In this document: one piece after another, positions 1 to 6,392 of the stretch
How the letters are laid out: each line of letters opens with the position of its first letter
Position numbering within the stretch: position 1 is the stretch's first letter
Made by a program: the position numbers and the translations under genes
The notes under the pieces: model-generated
The model's input: the letters and a program-made list of their open reading frames with translations, nothing else
The model's database searches: none
Told to the model about the DNA's origin: nothing
NCBI GenBank assembly: GCA_964502995.1
Contig: CAZCZB010000111.1
Coordinates: forward strand, 1-9,347
Length of the DNA: 9,347 nucleotides
Source: Bin87 sp964502995
GTDB taxonomy: Bacteria; Chloroflexota; Dehalococcoidia; Lucifugimonadales; UBA3495
Direction of reading: 5' to 3'

Positions 1-220
1 GCCCCATGTATGCGCTCGCGCCCCATGTATGCGCTCGCGCCCCATGTATGCGCTCACGCCCCACATATCCGCGCACGCCCCACATATCCGCGCACGCCCC
101 ACATATCCGCGCACGCCCCATGTATCCGCTCGCGCCCCATGTATCCGCTCGCGCCCCATGTATCCGCTCGCGCCCCATGTATGCGCTCGCGCCCCATGTA
201 TGCGCTCGCGCCCCATTTAC
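1..220. repeat. 19-bp tandem array, about 11.5 units
   Basis: Eleven full 19-bp units start at base 1 and end at 209, and a degenerate twelfth runs into the next element. The basic unit is GCCCCATGTATGCGCTCGC. Variants come in blocks: units 1-3 are this type (the third ends CAC), units 4-6 read GCCCCACATATCCGCGCAC, units 7-9 read GCCCCATGTATCCGCTCGC, and units 10-11 return to the first type. The block order implies growth by segmental duplication of several units. The array begins exactly at the window edge, so it probably continues leftwards. All three plus-strand frames are open only because 19 is not a multiple of 3 and no unit contains a stop. I do not regard it as coding. Confidence 0.95.
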
Positions 221-347
221 CCGCTCATCCTGCGAAACGTCCGCCGGTGGCGGGAGCTTGTCGAAGGATGGGGTTCATGGTTCGACCCTCCACGGGCGGG
301 CCTACGGCAGGCTCCCGCCAAAGGCGGACGTTCCGCACCATGAGCGG
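221..347. repeat. Palindromic dispersed element, large form (copy 1)
   Basis: The element is bounded by CCGCTCAT (221-228) and ATGAGCGG (340-347). Its right part (about 271-347) is the near-exact reverse complement of the left part of the element at 8110-8214. Its left part carries CGTCCGCC and GGCGGGAG around a short loop, then TTGTCGAAGGATG. The core is related to the 71-bp element at 6534-6604, but extra hairpin sequence is present in both arms. It has no coding content and looks like a REP/MITE-type element. It lies downstream of the minus-strand trxB, about 75 bp past its stop, so it could form a transcript 3' structure. Bases 348-422 between element and gene show nothing I recognise. 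Confidence 0.85.
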
Positions 348-422
348 ACTGCTAGCCAGTGTAGCAATAATCGAAAGGTCCTGGATCGCCCCTGCATTCA
401 AGGCGCTGCGTCGGAAGAGTCG

Positions 423-1343
423 TTACGATGACAGGTCGTGGAACGCCGCCAGCGCTGCCGTAATGCCGTCGCCCACTGCCGCTCCCAACTGGCGCGTGGA
501 TTCCGCGCGGGCATCGCCGCACACATACACCCTGGGGATGCTGGTGCGCATGTGAATGTCGCCGCGCACGTGGCCAAGTTCGTCCATGTCCAGCTTGCCC
601 TGGAAATACTCGGTGTTGGGGTGGAAACCCACGTACACGAAAGCGGCGGCGGTGGCGTAGTCATACACCTCGCCTGTCTTGAGGTCCTTGACGCGGGCGG
701 CTTCCAGCACGTCGCCGCCGACGAACTCCTCAACGACGTGGCTCCACAGCCACCGGTACTTGGGATTGGCGAAGGCCCGATCCTGCAGCACCTTGGTGGC
801 CCGCAATTCGTCCCGCCGGTGGATGATGGTCACCGAGTTGCAGATCCCGGTCAGGTAGAAACTCTCGTCCATCGCGGAGTCGCCGCCGCCCACGACCACA
901 ACGTCCTGGCCGCGGAAGAAGTTGCCGTCGCACACCGCGCAATACGAAACGCCGCGTCCGCCGAACTCGTCCTCGCCCGGAACCCCCAGCTTGTTGTGAG
1001 ACCCGCCGGTGGCAATGATCAACGCCCGGGCCGTGAACTCGCCCTCGGATGTGACGATCAGCTTGCGATCGTCATACAGGTTTTCCACCGACTCTATCTC
1101 GGCAAACTCCATCTTGGCGCCAAACCGGTCGGCCTGGTTGTACATCTCGTCGGCCAGTTCCTGCCCCTTCACTCCGTCGCGGAAGCCGGGATAGTTCTCG
1201 ATCTCATCGGTGATGAGCAGTTGGCCGCCTGGCCCAATGCTCTCTATCATCAGCGTGCTGAGCATCGCCCGGGTGGAATACAGTCCGGCGGACAGTCCGG
1301 CGGCTCCGGCGCCGAGGATCACAACGTCGTAGTCGGTTGCCAT
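423..1343 (-). CDS. trxB: Thioredoxin-disulfide reductase
   Basis: A cytoplasmic FAD enzyme that passes electrons from NADPH to thioredoxin. The 306 residues cover the whole family fold and are slightly shorter than the E. coli enzyme. The N-terminal FAD-binding GAGAAG is at residues 11-16, and the redox-active CAVC (C135, C138) lies in SYCAVCDG. The NADPH-binding GGGDSA is at 152-157, followed by HRR at 175-177, which contacts the 2'-phosphate and favours NADPH over NADH. The C-terminal FAD contact is CGDARAESTRQLGAAVGDG (275-293). The ATG start is supported by GGAGG (1354-1358 on the opposite strand) ten bases upstream. No thioredoxin gene is visible nearby. The gene follows the epimerase gene on the same strand but is separated from it by 393 bp, most of it an 18-bp tandem array with an assembly gap. 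I cannot say whether it has its own promoter. Confidence 0.97.
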   Translation of the reverse strand: MATDYDVVILGAGAAGLSAGLYSTRAMLSTLMIESIGPGGQLLITDEIENYPGFRDGVKGQELADEMYNQADRFGAKMEFAEIESVENLYDDRKLIVTSEGEFTARALIIATGGSHNKLGVPGEDEFGGRGVSYCAVCDGNFFRGQDVVVVGGGDSAMDESFYLTGICNSVTIIHRRDELRATKVLQDRAFANPKYRWLWSHVVEEFVGGDVLEAARVKDLKTGEVYDYATAAAFVYVGFHPNTEYFQGKLDMDELGHVRGDIHMRTSIPRVYVCGDARAESTRQLGAAVGDGITAALAAFHDLSS

Positions 1344-1370
1344 CGCGGTGGTTCCTCCTGTTGATTGTGG

Positions 1371-1697
1371 GTGGCCGGATGATGATACGTGGTCAGGTGA
1401 TGATGCGTGGTCAGGTGATGATGCGTGGTCAGGTGATGATGCGTGGTCAGGTGATGATGCNNNNNNNNNNNNNNNNNNNNNNNNNNNNNNNNNNNNNNNN
1501 NNNNNNNNNNNNNNNNNNNNNNNNNNNNNNNNNNNNNNNNNNNNNNNNNNNNNNNNNNNNCGTGGTCAGGTGATGATGCGTGGTCAGGTGATGATGCGTG
1601 GTCAGGTGATGATGCGTGGCCGGATGATGATACGTGGTCAGGTGATGATGCGTGGTCAGGTGATGATGCGTGGTCAGGCGATTGTGGGTGGCCGGTT
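1371..1697. repeat. 18-bp tandem array interrupted by an assembly gap
   Basis: The unit is GTGGTCAGGTGATGATGC. Five units (1371-1460) precede the gap and seven (1562-1687) follow it. The first unit and one after the gap (1616-1633) are the variant GTGGCCGGATGATGATAC. The last full unit (1670-1687) is degenerate, and a partial unit follows. The sequence GATTGTGGGTGGCCGG occurs at both edges (1363-1378 and 1680-1695), bracketing the array. Copy number is unknown because of the gap. Since 18 is a multiple of 3, several frames stay open on both strands, but there is no start with a ribosome site and the peptide is only a six-residue repeat. The array occupies nearly all the space between the epimerase stop and the trxB ribosome site, so any trxB leader transcript must cross it. 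Bases 1698-1736 show nothing recognisable. Confidence 0.95.
1461..1560. other. Assembly gap of 100 Ns
   Basis: There are exactly 100 Ns, a common scaffolding placeholder for a gap of unknown size. It sits inside the 18-bp array with the same repeat on both sides. The likely cause is that reads could not span the array, not that a separate gene is missing, although an insertion cannot be excluded. Confidence 0.99.
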
Positions 1698-1736
1698 GCT
1701 GCCTGCGTCGCCGTGAGGCCGCCGGGCCGCAGTCCC

Positions 1737-2708
1737 TCACCGGTTGGGTACGGAGCGGGCCCGCGCCGACCGGCGCACGCTTGCATCACGCACGTAGTCA
1801 ACGGATTTCTGCAGTCCCTCCTGCAATGATACGGTAGGTTGCCAGCCCAACTCGCGGAGGGCCCGTGCCGGATCAAGGGCAATTTTCAGCACTTCACCGG
1901 CGCGCCTGGGCAGGTACACCGCATCCTCGTGGAAATCGGTGTACTCCTGCAGCATCGAGTAAATGCTGTTGATGGTCACCGGCTCGCCCGAGCCGATGTT
2001 GTAGGTCTGGCCGTCGCCCCGGTACATGGCGGCCAGGTTCGCCTCCACCACGTCCGAGACGTACACGAAATCCCGCTCCTGCTCGCCGTCGCCGTAGATG
2101 TTGGGGGTGCGGCCCCGCAGCATCAGACCGGCGAATATGGCGATGACGCCCGCCTCGCCGTTGGGGTCCTGCCCCGGCCCGTACACGTTGGCATACCGCA
2201 GTATCGTGTAGTCCATGCCGTAGGTGCGGTAGAAAAGCTCAAAGTAAAGTTCGCTGACGTACTTGGACAGCGCGTAGGGAGTCAGTGGGTTGATCGGCTC
2301 GTCTTCGTCGCAGGGGATCCGGCTGGGGTTGCCGTATATCGCGCCCCCGGTGGACGAGAATACGATCTTTTCCACCCCCTCGGAGGCGGCGGCCGAAATC
2401 AGCGCGATGGTGCCCAGCACGTTGGAATCGGCGTCGGCCACCGGATTCAGCGTGGATTGCCGCACGCTGCTCTGGGCCGCCAGGTGAAAGATGATCTCCG
2501 GCCCTTCCCTCTGGATGATCTGGGTGAGCCTGGCGTCGTTCAGCGGGCAATGGTAGAACGTGGCACGGTGGTCCAGGTTCCTCAACTGACCGGAACTCAG
2601 GTTGTCAACCACCGCCACCGAGTAACCGTTTTCCAGGAGGCCGTGCACCAGATGAGAACCTATGAAACCGGCCCCGCCGGTTACCAACACTTTGGTGGAT
2701 TCAGTCAT
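1737..2708 (-). CDS. NAD-dependent epimerase/dehydratase, UDP-glucose 4-epimerase-like
   Basis: A 323-residue extended short-chain dehydrogenase/reductase that acts on nucleotide sugars in the cytoplasm, probably feeding envelope polysaccharide or glycan synthesis. The Rossmann motif TGGAGFIGSH is at residues 10-19, and D35 after VAVV is placed to bind NAD ribose. HLAAQSSVRQS (75-85) is the family's conserved segment. The catalytic Ser/Thr lies in FSSTGGAIYG (117-126), and the YxxxK pair is Y145 and K149 in PYALSK. NVYGPGQDP (174-182) and YGDGEQERDFVYVSDV (205-220) are typical of the GalE/WbpP/RmlB-like substrate domain. The last 20 residues are Arg-rich and not conserved in the family. The ATG has only a weak purine-rich stretch (GAGAG) upstream. 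Sequence alone does not separate UDP-glucose 4-epimerase from UDP-GlcNAc or UDP-glucuronate epimerases, so I give no symbol. Confidence 0.93.
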   Translation of the reverse strand: MTESTKVLVTGGAGFIGSHLVHGLLENGYSVAVVDNLSSGQLRNLDHRATFYHCPLNDARLTQIIQREGPEIIFHLAAQSSVRQSTLNPVADADSNVLGTIALISAAASEGVEKIVFSSTGGAIYGNPSRIPCDEDEPINPLTPYALSKYVSELYFELFYRTYGMDYTILRYANVYGPGQDPNGEAGVIAIFAGLMLRGRTPNIYGDGEQERDFVYVSDVVEANLAAMYRGDGQTYNIGSGEPVTINSIYSMLQEYTDFHEDAVYLPRRAGEVLKIALDPARALRELGWQPTVSLQEGLQKSVDYVRDASVRRSARARSVPNR

Positions 2709-2755
2709 CTATGTGCATCTCTCGCGCTGAGTCTGTGGGGAACGACGCTACGTGT

Positions 2756-2784
2756 ATCGTAATTGAAACGTCCGGTTCGGGCAA
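2756..2784 (-). promoter_or_regulatory. Possible sigma70-type promoter of the epimerase gene
   Basis: Read on the minus strand, TTGCCC (2779-2784) and TACGAT (2756-2761) are separated by exactly 17 bases, and each matches the consensus at four of six positions. The -10 box lies about 47 bases before the ATG at 2708. The spacing is ideal and the boxes are mediocre, so this is a candidate only. Confidence 0.35.
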
Positions 2785-2804
2785 GGCGGTCGTTGCCGAC
2801 AGGA

Positions 2805-2832
2805 GTAGGGGCGAATCATGATTCGCCCCTAC
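2805..2832. repeat. Perfect 28-bp palindrome (GGGGCGAAT hairpin family)
   Basis: The half-site GTAGGGGCGAATCA is followed directly by its exact reverse complement, giving a 28-bp palindrome with no spacer. The same GGGGCGAAT/ATTCGCCCC arms recur at 7920-7941 and, shortened, at 7878-7895, each with an AATC loop. The terminator hairpin at 7811-7833 uses a related GGGGCGGGT arm. It lies in the 177-bp gap between the binding-protein stop and the epimerase start, on the 5' side of the candidate epimerase promoter. It is probably a dispersed noncoding repeat. Confidence 0.9.
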
Positions 2833-2849
2833 ATTGAAGACCAACCCGA

Positions 2850-2876
2850 GCGCCGTTGGCTATTGATAGCCGGCGC
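2850..2876 (-). terminator. Bulged hairpin just past the binding-protein stop codon
   Basis: GCGCC (2850-2854) pairs with GGCGC (2872-2876), and GGCTAT (2858-2863) pairs with ATAGCC (2866-2871). This gives 11 base pairs with a 3-base bulge and a 2-base loop. On the minus strand it begins 10 bases after the TAG of the 782-residue gene. No T-run follows it, so it is not a classical intrinsic terminator. It may protect the 3' end or work with the larger palindrome at 2805-2832. Confidence 0.45.
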
Positions 2877-2885
2877 AACTACATC

Positions 2886-5234
2886 CTAATCTGTCGGGTC
2901 GATTGCCGTCAGAACCACACTGTCAGACCCCTGGTTATCCATGGGTCCGAATTGCAGCTCAAGGCCGCTTATGTCTATGGACGTGGTTTCATCAAAGACG
3001 TCAAGGAAGCATTCCCTGGTGACGTCAAGGCCGCACTCCTGCAACCTCGCGATGGCCAGGCGTCCCGCGATATAGCCTTCCAGCGAGATAAACCCGGGTT
3101 CTGCCTCGGGATCATAGGCGGACAGGGCGGCCCGATAATCGGCAACGAGAGGGTTGCCCTCATCGCTGGGCGAAGGCACCACCTCGGTCACGTAAACGTC
3201 GGCCAGGGATTCGCCGAGTTCGCCAAGCCGGCCTTTGAGCTCGTCGCTGCCGACGAATGACACGGCCATGAAGATGGGGTCGTCCATAAGCCTGAGGCGC
3301 GTGTACTTGATGAATTCGGCTGTTGGAGCGTTGGACCCGATGATGATGACAGCGTCCGGCTCGGCATTGGCGATACGATAGGCCGCCGCCTTCACCGCGG
3401 AGGTGTTGCGGACGTAATACCAGGACCCCACCAGTTCCATGCCGTCCCGCTTGTCCAGGGCCTTTTCCACCCCTTCCAGCCCGTCATGGCCGAAGGAGTC
3501 GTTCTGATACAGCACCGCCACCCTGGTTTTGCCAATCTCTTCCAGATGCCTCACCATCTCCTCGGTTTCATCGTGATACGAGGCGCGCACGTTGAGCACG
3601 TAGGTTTGATCATCGCGGCGGATCAACTGCGCTCCGGTGAACGCCCCTACGAATGGAACCTGGTTGGTTTCCACCGAGAGCAACGCAGCGCGAGCAGTCG
3701 GCGTGCCCACCGCTCCGATCAGCCCGAATACACCCTGCTGTGTAATCAGTCGGTTGGTCATGGAAAACGCAAAGAAGGTTTCGTAATGGTCGTCGAGCGT
3801 CTCAAGCGTCAGCTCGCGGCCATTGACGCCGCCCGCCTGATTCACTTCGTTGAAGGCAGCCCGGATGCCGAGTCGCATCCCTTGACCCAACGCCGCATTG
3901 GGCCCCGTCAAAACGGCAGACTGCCCGAACTTGATCTCACCGTCGGTGACGCCGGTCTCCCCAACTCCAACTACCGCCGCCTCGGGCATTGTAGAGGGTT
4001 GTGGGTCGCCCTGTACTTCGGCCGCCAGGCCGTCAATTTCATCCAGCAACTGTTGCTGAATGTCAGCGGTCTTCGCAACCAGGGCTCTTTCCCGCGCTAT
4101 CAAGATAATCCGGTCATGCAAGCTGTCAAAGAGGTTGTCATCTCCCCGCCCGCGGTCGAACATTCCCTCAATGAGTTGGAGCACTTCTTCCAACTCGGGG
4201 TCCATAAGCGCCCGCAGATATTCAATGTCATGATCTGCGACAGTGGCCCTCCCATCGAATACTTCGGGAAGTTGTCCTGCCACCGCGGCGCTATCCTGCG
4301 TGGACGCCGCCGAGAGCATGGTAGTTGCGAGTTCCAGGGTTGCCGCCAGATTTTTCAAGTGAGAGTAGCGGAGCAGGCCTTCCGTGGAGATATCGCCTGA
4401 ATCGTCCACCAGTCTATAGAATTCATCGTCCAGTCTGTTCTCGGCAATAGGGACTATGTCTAAAGTGCTTTCTCGAGTCACGTCCAGCCGGTTTCGTTGT
4501 CCGGCAACGAGAAATGGCCACAATGGCCCCCTGCCTTGTTGTATAACGTCCACGTTGGATTCCAGCTCATTGACTAATCCTCTTATCGCGCTGGTCCGCT
4601 CGTCATAACCGGTTCCGTCCAGGATCTCCAGTTGCGCGGCCAGGTCAGCCTTGTGGCTGGCTATCGCGGCCGCGGATTGGACGCGGTTGTCCGGCGTCAT
4701 CGCGGGGGTGGTGGGGCCGGACAATGCAACCAACTGGCCGGCGAGCCTTGAGATATGAATTGCAGCGGCCAGAGCCTGAGCGTCCCGGTTGGCGTCGCCC
4801 TGCACGTCCAGCGCTTGCCACGCCGAGAAATTGGCGGGTTCCGCGTCGGGGCCGCTTTGGCTGCCTACTCTGAACTGGTATTTCACCACTCCGGTCGTGG
4901 GATTGCTGACCGTCAATGTATGGGTGGTGGTTTCGCCTCCTTCAACGTCAAGGGACAGCACGAGTTGCTGCCAGTCATGTCCGGCATGATAAGCGTCCCA
5001 GGCCGCGTTGTGGTTGAACCAATGGATGCGGTAACCGGACGCGCCGGCCACCGCATCCCAGGACACCACCACCACGCCGGGGTCGTCGCCATTGTCCACG
5101 CGCACGTTGGCGGGGGCGGGCAAATCCGTTTGGGCATGGGCCTTGTTGTCCAATACCAGCCAGCCCGCAACGGCGGTCAATGCAGCCACGGCAATAACAG
5201 CGACGGCCGGAAGTATGAAACGTTTCTTTCTCAT
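2886..5234 (-). CDS. Exported fn3 / helical sensor-like / periplasmic-binding fusion protein
   Basis: The protein has 782 residues, about twice the usual length of a branched-chain-amino-acid-type binding protein. Residues 1-34 are a signal peptide: a basic start, a hydrophobic core at 8-28, and a likely signal peptidase site AHA|Q after residue 34. Residues about 38-145 resemble a fibronectin type III domain (VVVSWDAVAGASGYRIHW, then YQFRVGSQSG). Residues about 150-410 are helical and charged. They resemble the periplasmic helical sensor regions of TorS-type histidine kinases, but no second membrane segment, HAMP or kinase follows. Residues 431-775 match the Peripla_BP_6 solute-binding fold: IKFGQSAVLTGPNAALGQG, NQAGGVNGRELTLE, GLIGAVGTPTARAALL and VAVLYQNDSFG. 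The only cysteines, C734 and C742, could form a disulfide. The ATG follows GGAGG by nine bases. No permease or ATPase genes adjoin it, so it may be a receptor and not a transporter part. The ligand cannot be named. Confidence 0.85.
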   Translation of the reverse strand: MRKKRFILPAVAVIAVAALTAVAGWLVLDNKAHAQTDLPAPANVRVDNGDDPGVVVVSWDAVAGASGYRIHWFNHNAAWDAYHAGHDWQQLVLSLDVEGGETTTHTLTVSNPTTGVVKYQFRVGSQSGPDAEPANFSAWQALDVQGDANRDAQALAAAIHISRLAGQLVALSGPTTPAMTPDNRVQSAAAIASHKADLAAQLEILDGTGYDERTSAIRGLVNELESNVDVIQQGRGPLWPFLVAGQRNRLDVTRESTLDIVPIAENRLDDEFYRLVDDSGDISTEGLLRYSHLKNLAATLELATTMLSAASTQDSAAVAGQLPEVFDGRATVADHDIEYLRALMDPELEEVLQLIEGMFDRGRGDDNLFDSLHDRIILIARERALVAKTADIQQQLLDEIDGLAAEVQGDPQPSTMPEAAVVGVGETGVTDGEIKFGQSAVLTGPNAALGQGMRLGIRAAFNEVNQAGGVNGRELTLETLDDHYETFFAFSMTNRLITQQGVFGLIGAVGTPTARAALLSVETNQVPFVGAFTGAQLIRRDDQTYVLNVRASYHDETEEMVRHLEEIGKTRVAVLYQNDSFGHDGLEGVEKALDKRDGMELVGSWYYVRNTSAVKAAAYRIANAEPDAVIIIGSNAPTAEFIKYTRLRLMDDPIFMAVSFVGSDELKGRLGELGESLADVYVTEVVPSPSDEGNPLVADYRAALSAYDPEAEPGFISLEGYIAGRLAIARLQECGLDVTRECFLDVFDETTSIDISGLELQFGPMDNQGSDSVVLTAIDPTD

Positions 5235-5249
5235 AAAAGATTGCCTCCA

Positions 5250-5262
5250 CCGTGATTCACGG
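5250..5262 (-). promoter_or_regulatory. CCGTGATTCACGG palindrome before the binding-protein ribosome site
   Basis: This is a perfect 6-1-6 inverted repeat ending one base before the GGAGG ribosome site of the 782-residue gene (5244-5248). The identical 13-mer is kept in the duplicated leader at 5472-5484, although bases on both sides of it have changed. It could be an operator or an mRNA hairpin that gates ribosome access. I could not find a convincing -35/-10 pair upstream of it. Confidence 0.4.
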
Positions 5263-5303
5263 TAATGTAAAAGTCACGTAAGTTTAGCAGATTGAGCCGC
5301 ATG

Positions 5304-5456
5304 GGTCGTCGCCATTGTCCACGCGCACGTTGGCGGGGGCGGGCAAATCCGTTTGGGCATGGGCCTTGTTGTCCAATACCAGCCAGCCCGCAACGGCGGT
5401 CAATGCAGCCACGGCAATAACAGCGACGGCCGGAAGTACGAAACGCTCGTTCTCAT
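5304..5456 (-). pseudogene. Dead duplicate of the binding-protein signal-peptide region
   Basis: Copy B keeps the equivalent of the gene's ATG (5454-5456), but one base lost in the third to fifth codons shifts the frame, and translation would stop at TGA after 18 residues. The ribosome site has changed from GGAGG to GGAGA. The old reading frame (signal peptide, AHA|Q site, then QTDLPAPANVRVDNGDD) is still open. It could be entered only from a GTG at 5470-5472 with no ribosome site ahead of it. It would then end at 5284 after an unrelated CGSIC tail, giving 62 residues and a secreted peptide of about 20 residues. I judge it nonfunctional as a gene. Its leader could still hold a working promoter that reads into the intact gene. 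Confidence 0.75.
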
Positions 5457-5535
5457 AAAAGATGGTCTCCACCGTGATTCACGGTAATGTAAAATTCACG
5501 TAAGTTTAGCGGATTGAACCGCATGGGCCCTCGCC

Positions 5536-5564
5536 TTGACATACCTGCACCCCTGTAACAGAAT
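5536..5564 (+). promoter_or_regulatory. Sigma70-type promoter of the alpha/beta hydrolase gene
   Basis: A perfect TTGACA (5536-5541) is followed after exactly 17 bases by CAGAAT (5559-5564, four of six matches). The predicted start of transcription near 5571 leaves a leader of about 27 bases before the ATG at 5598. The site lies just outside the duplicated leader of the divergent binding-protein gene, so the two promoter regions face away from each other. Confidence 0.55.
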
Positions 5565-5597
5565 ATCGCCATCCCAACCCTGCACAGGAACGAGAGC

Positions 5598-6392
5598 ATG
5601 ACAACAGTTCAGAACGGTTCCCGCACTACCGTAAACGTCAATGGGACCGCCGTCGAAATGTACACGGGCGGCAGCGGCCCGCCGCTGGTGTTTTTCCATG
5701 GCGCCGGCGGCTCCAACGGGTGGCAGCCTTACCACGAAGACCTGGCCCAGGAATACACCGTTTTTGTGCCCAGCCAACCGGGTTTCAACGGAACGGAGGC
5801 TCCCAATTGGGTCAAGACCATCTCCGACGTTGCCCACTTCAACCACATGTTCATCGACGCCCTGGGCCTGCAGGACATCGTGCTGATGGGATCGTCCATG
5901 GGCGGATGGGTGTCGGCCGAAATGGCCGCCATGGACGACCACAACATCGACGCGCTCATCCTGGTCGATGCGGCGGGCATCAGGCCCCGCGACGGCATGA
6001 TCGCCGAGATATTCATGGTATCCGCGGAAACGCGCCTCAAGCAGCGGTTCCACGACCCCAGCCAGGTTCCCAACTACGAGAACTACGCCCGCGAACTGAC
6101 GCCCGAAGAGCAGCTGGTGCTCCACTCCAACGCCATCACGGCGTCGCAGCTTTGCTGGAAGCCCTATCTCCACAACCCCAGCCTCCCCCACACGCTGTCC
6201 CGCGTCGAAACTCCCACGCTGATAGTGTGGGGCAACGAGGATGCCATCATCCCCGTGGAATGCGGCCACCTCTTCCAGCAGGCCATCCAGGGCAGCCAGT
6301 TGCGCATCATCGAAAACTGCGGACACTCTCCGGCCGTCGAAAAGCGCGCCGAATTTGTCGCCGCCGTAACGGGGTTCCTCAACAGCCTGTAG
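5598..6392 (+). CDS. Alpha/beta-fold hydrolase
   Basis: A 264-residue soluble enzyme with the full alpha/beta-hydrolase core. The oxyanion-hole segment FFHGAGGSNGW is at residues 32-42. The nucleophile elbow GSSMGG (98-103) makes S100 the nucleophile. D215 in VWGNEDAIIP is the likely acid and H243 in NCGHSPAVEK the likely base. Length and the cap region (about 130-200) fit the MhpC/BphD-like group that includes meta-cleavage-product hydrolases and carboxylesterases, but the substrate cannot be read from the sequence. There is no signal peptide. The ATG is preceded by AGGAACGAGAG. The gene is followed 237 bp later, on the same strand, by a luciferase-like oxygenase, which may supply its substrate. 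Its last codons (FLNSL and stop) form the first unit of a tandem array that continues past the stop. Confidence 0.92.
   Translation: MTTVQNGSRTTVNVNGTAVEMYTGGSGPPLVFFHGAGGSNGWQPYHEDLAQEYTVFVPSQPGFNGTEAPNWVKTISDVAHFNHMFIDALGLQDIVLMGSSMGGWVSAEMAAMDDHNIDALILVDAAGIRPRDGMIAEIFMVSAETRLKQRFHDPSQVPNYENYARELTPEEQLVLHSNAITASQLCWKPYLHNPSLPHTLSRVETPTLIVWGNEDAIIPVECGHLFQQAIQGSQLRIIENCGHSPAVEKRAEFVAAVTGFLNSL

Larger units (their letters stand above)
5081..5525. repeat. Tandem duplication of the binding-protein 5' end and leader (223 + 222 bp)
   Basis: Copy A (5081-5303) holds the first 51 codons and the leader of the intact gene. Copy B (5304-5525) is adjacent, in the same orientation and farther upstream. 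About 130 bp of coding sequence (5083-5214 versus the equivalent positions in B) appear identical by eye. The start codon and leader differ by roughly nine substitutions and one deleted base. The GGG-x-x-TCGCC motif occurs at each junction (GGGTCGTCGCC at 5080-5090 and near 5303-5313, GGGCCCTCGCC after copy B). This suggests unequal recombination across a short homology. Confidence 0.93.

Noticed and set aside
1..209. Possible CRISPR array
   Set aside because: The 19-bp units are contiguous with no spacers, and no cas genes are present.
274..300. GGTTCGACCCTCCAC resembling a tRNA T-arm
   Set aside because: It belongs to the palindromic element. No acceptor stem, anticodon arm or D-arm can be folded around it, and the same sequence recurs inverted at 8160-8180.
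6..555. Three overlapping plus-strand open frames with repeated PHVCARAP/HIRARP-like peptides
   Set aside because: They arise from the 19-bp array, which is stop-free in all three frames, and then run through the palindromic element and antisense to trxB. There is no ribosome site or protein family match.
438..1364. Long plus-strand open frame opposite trxB (308 codons)
   Set aside because: It is the antisense shadow of a clear thioredoxin reductase in GC-rich codons and has no recognisable motif.
1319..1882. Open frames reading the 18-bp array as HHLTTH or SPDHAS repeats
   Set aside because: The array is a multiple of three and stop-free. These frames cross the N gap and have no start signal, so coding is not supported.
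5496..6326. Minus-strand open frame opposite the hydrolase (276 codons)
   Set aside because: The sense strand has the full catalytic triad, a promoter and a ribosome site. The antisense frame has none.
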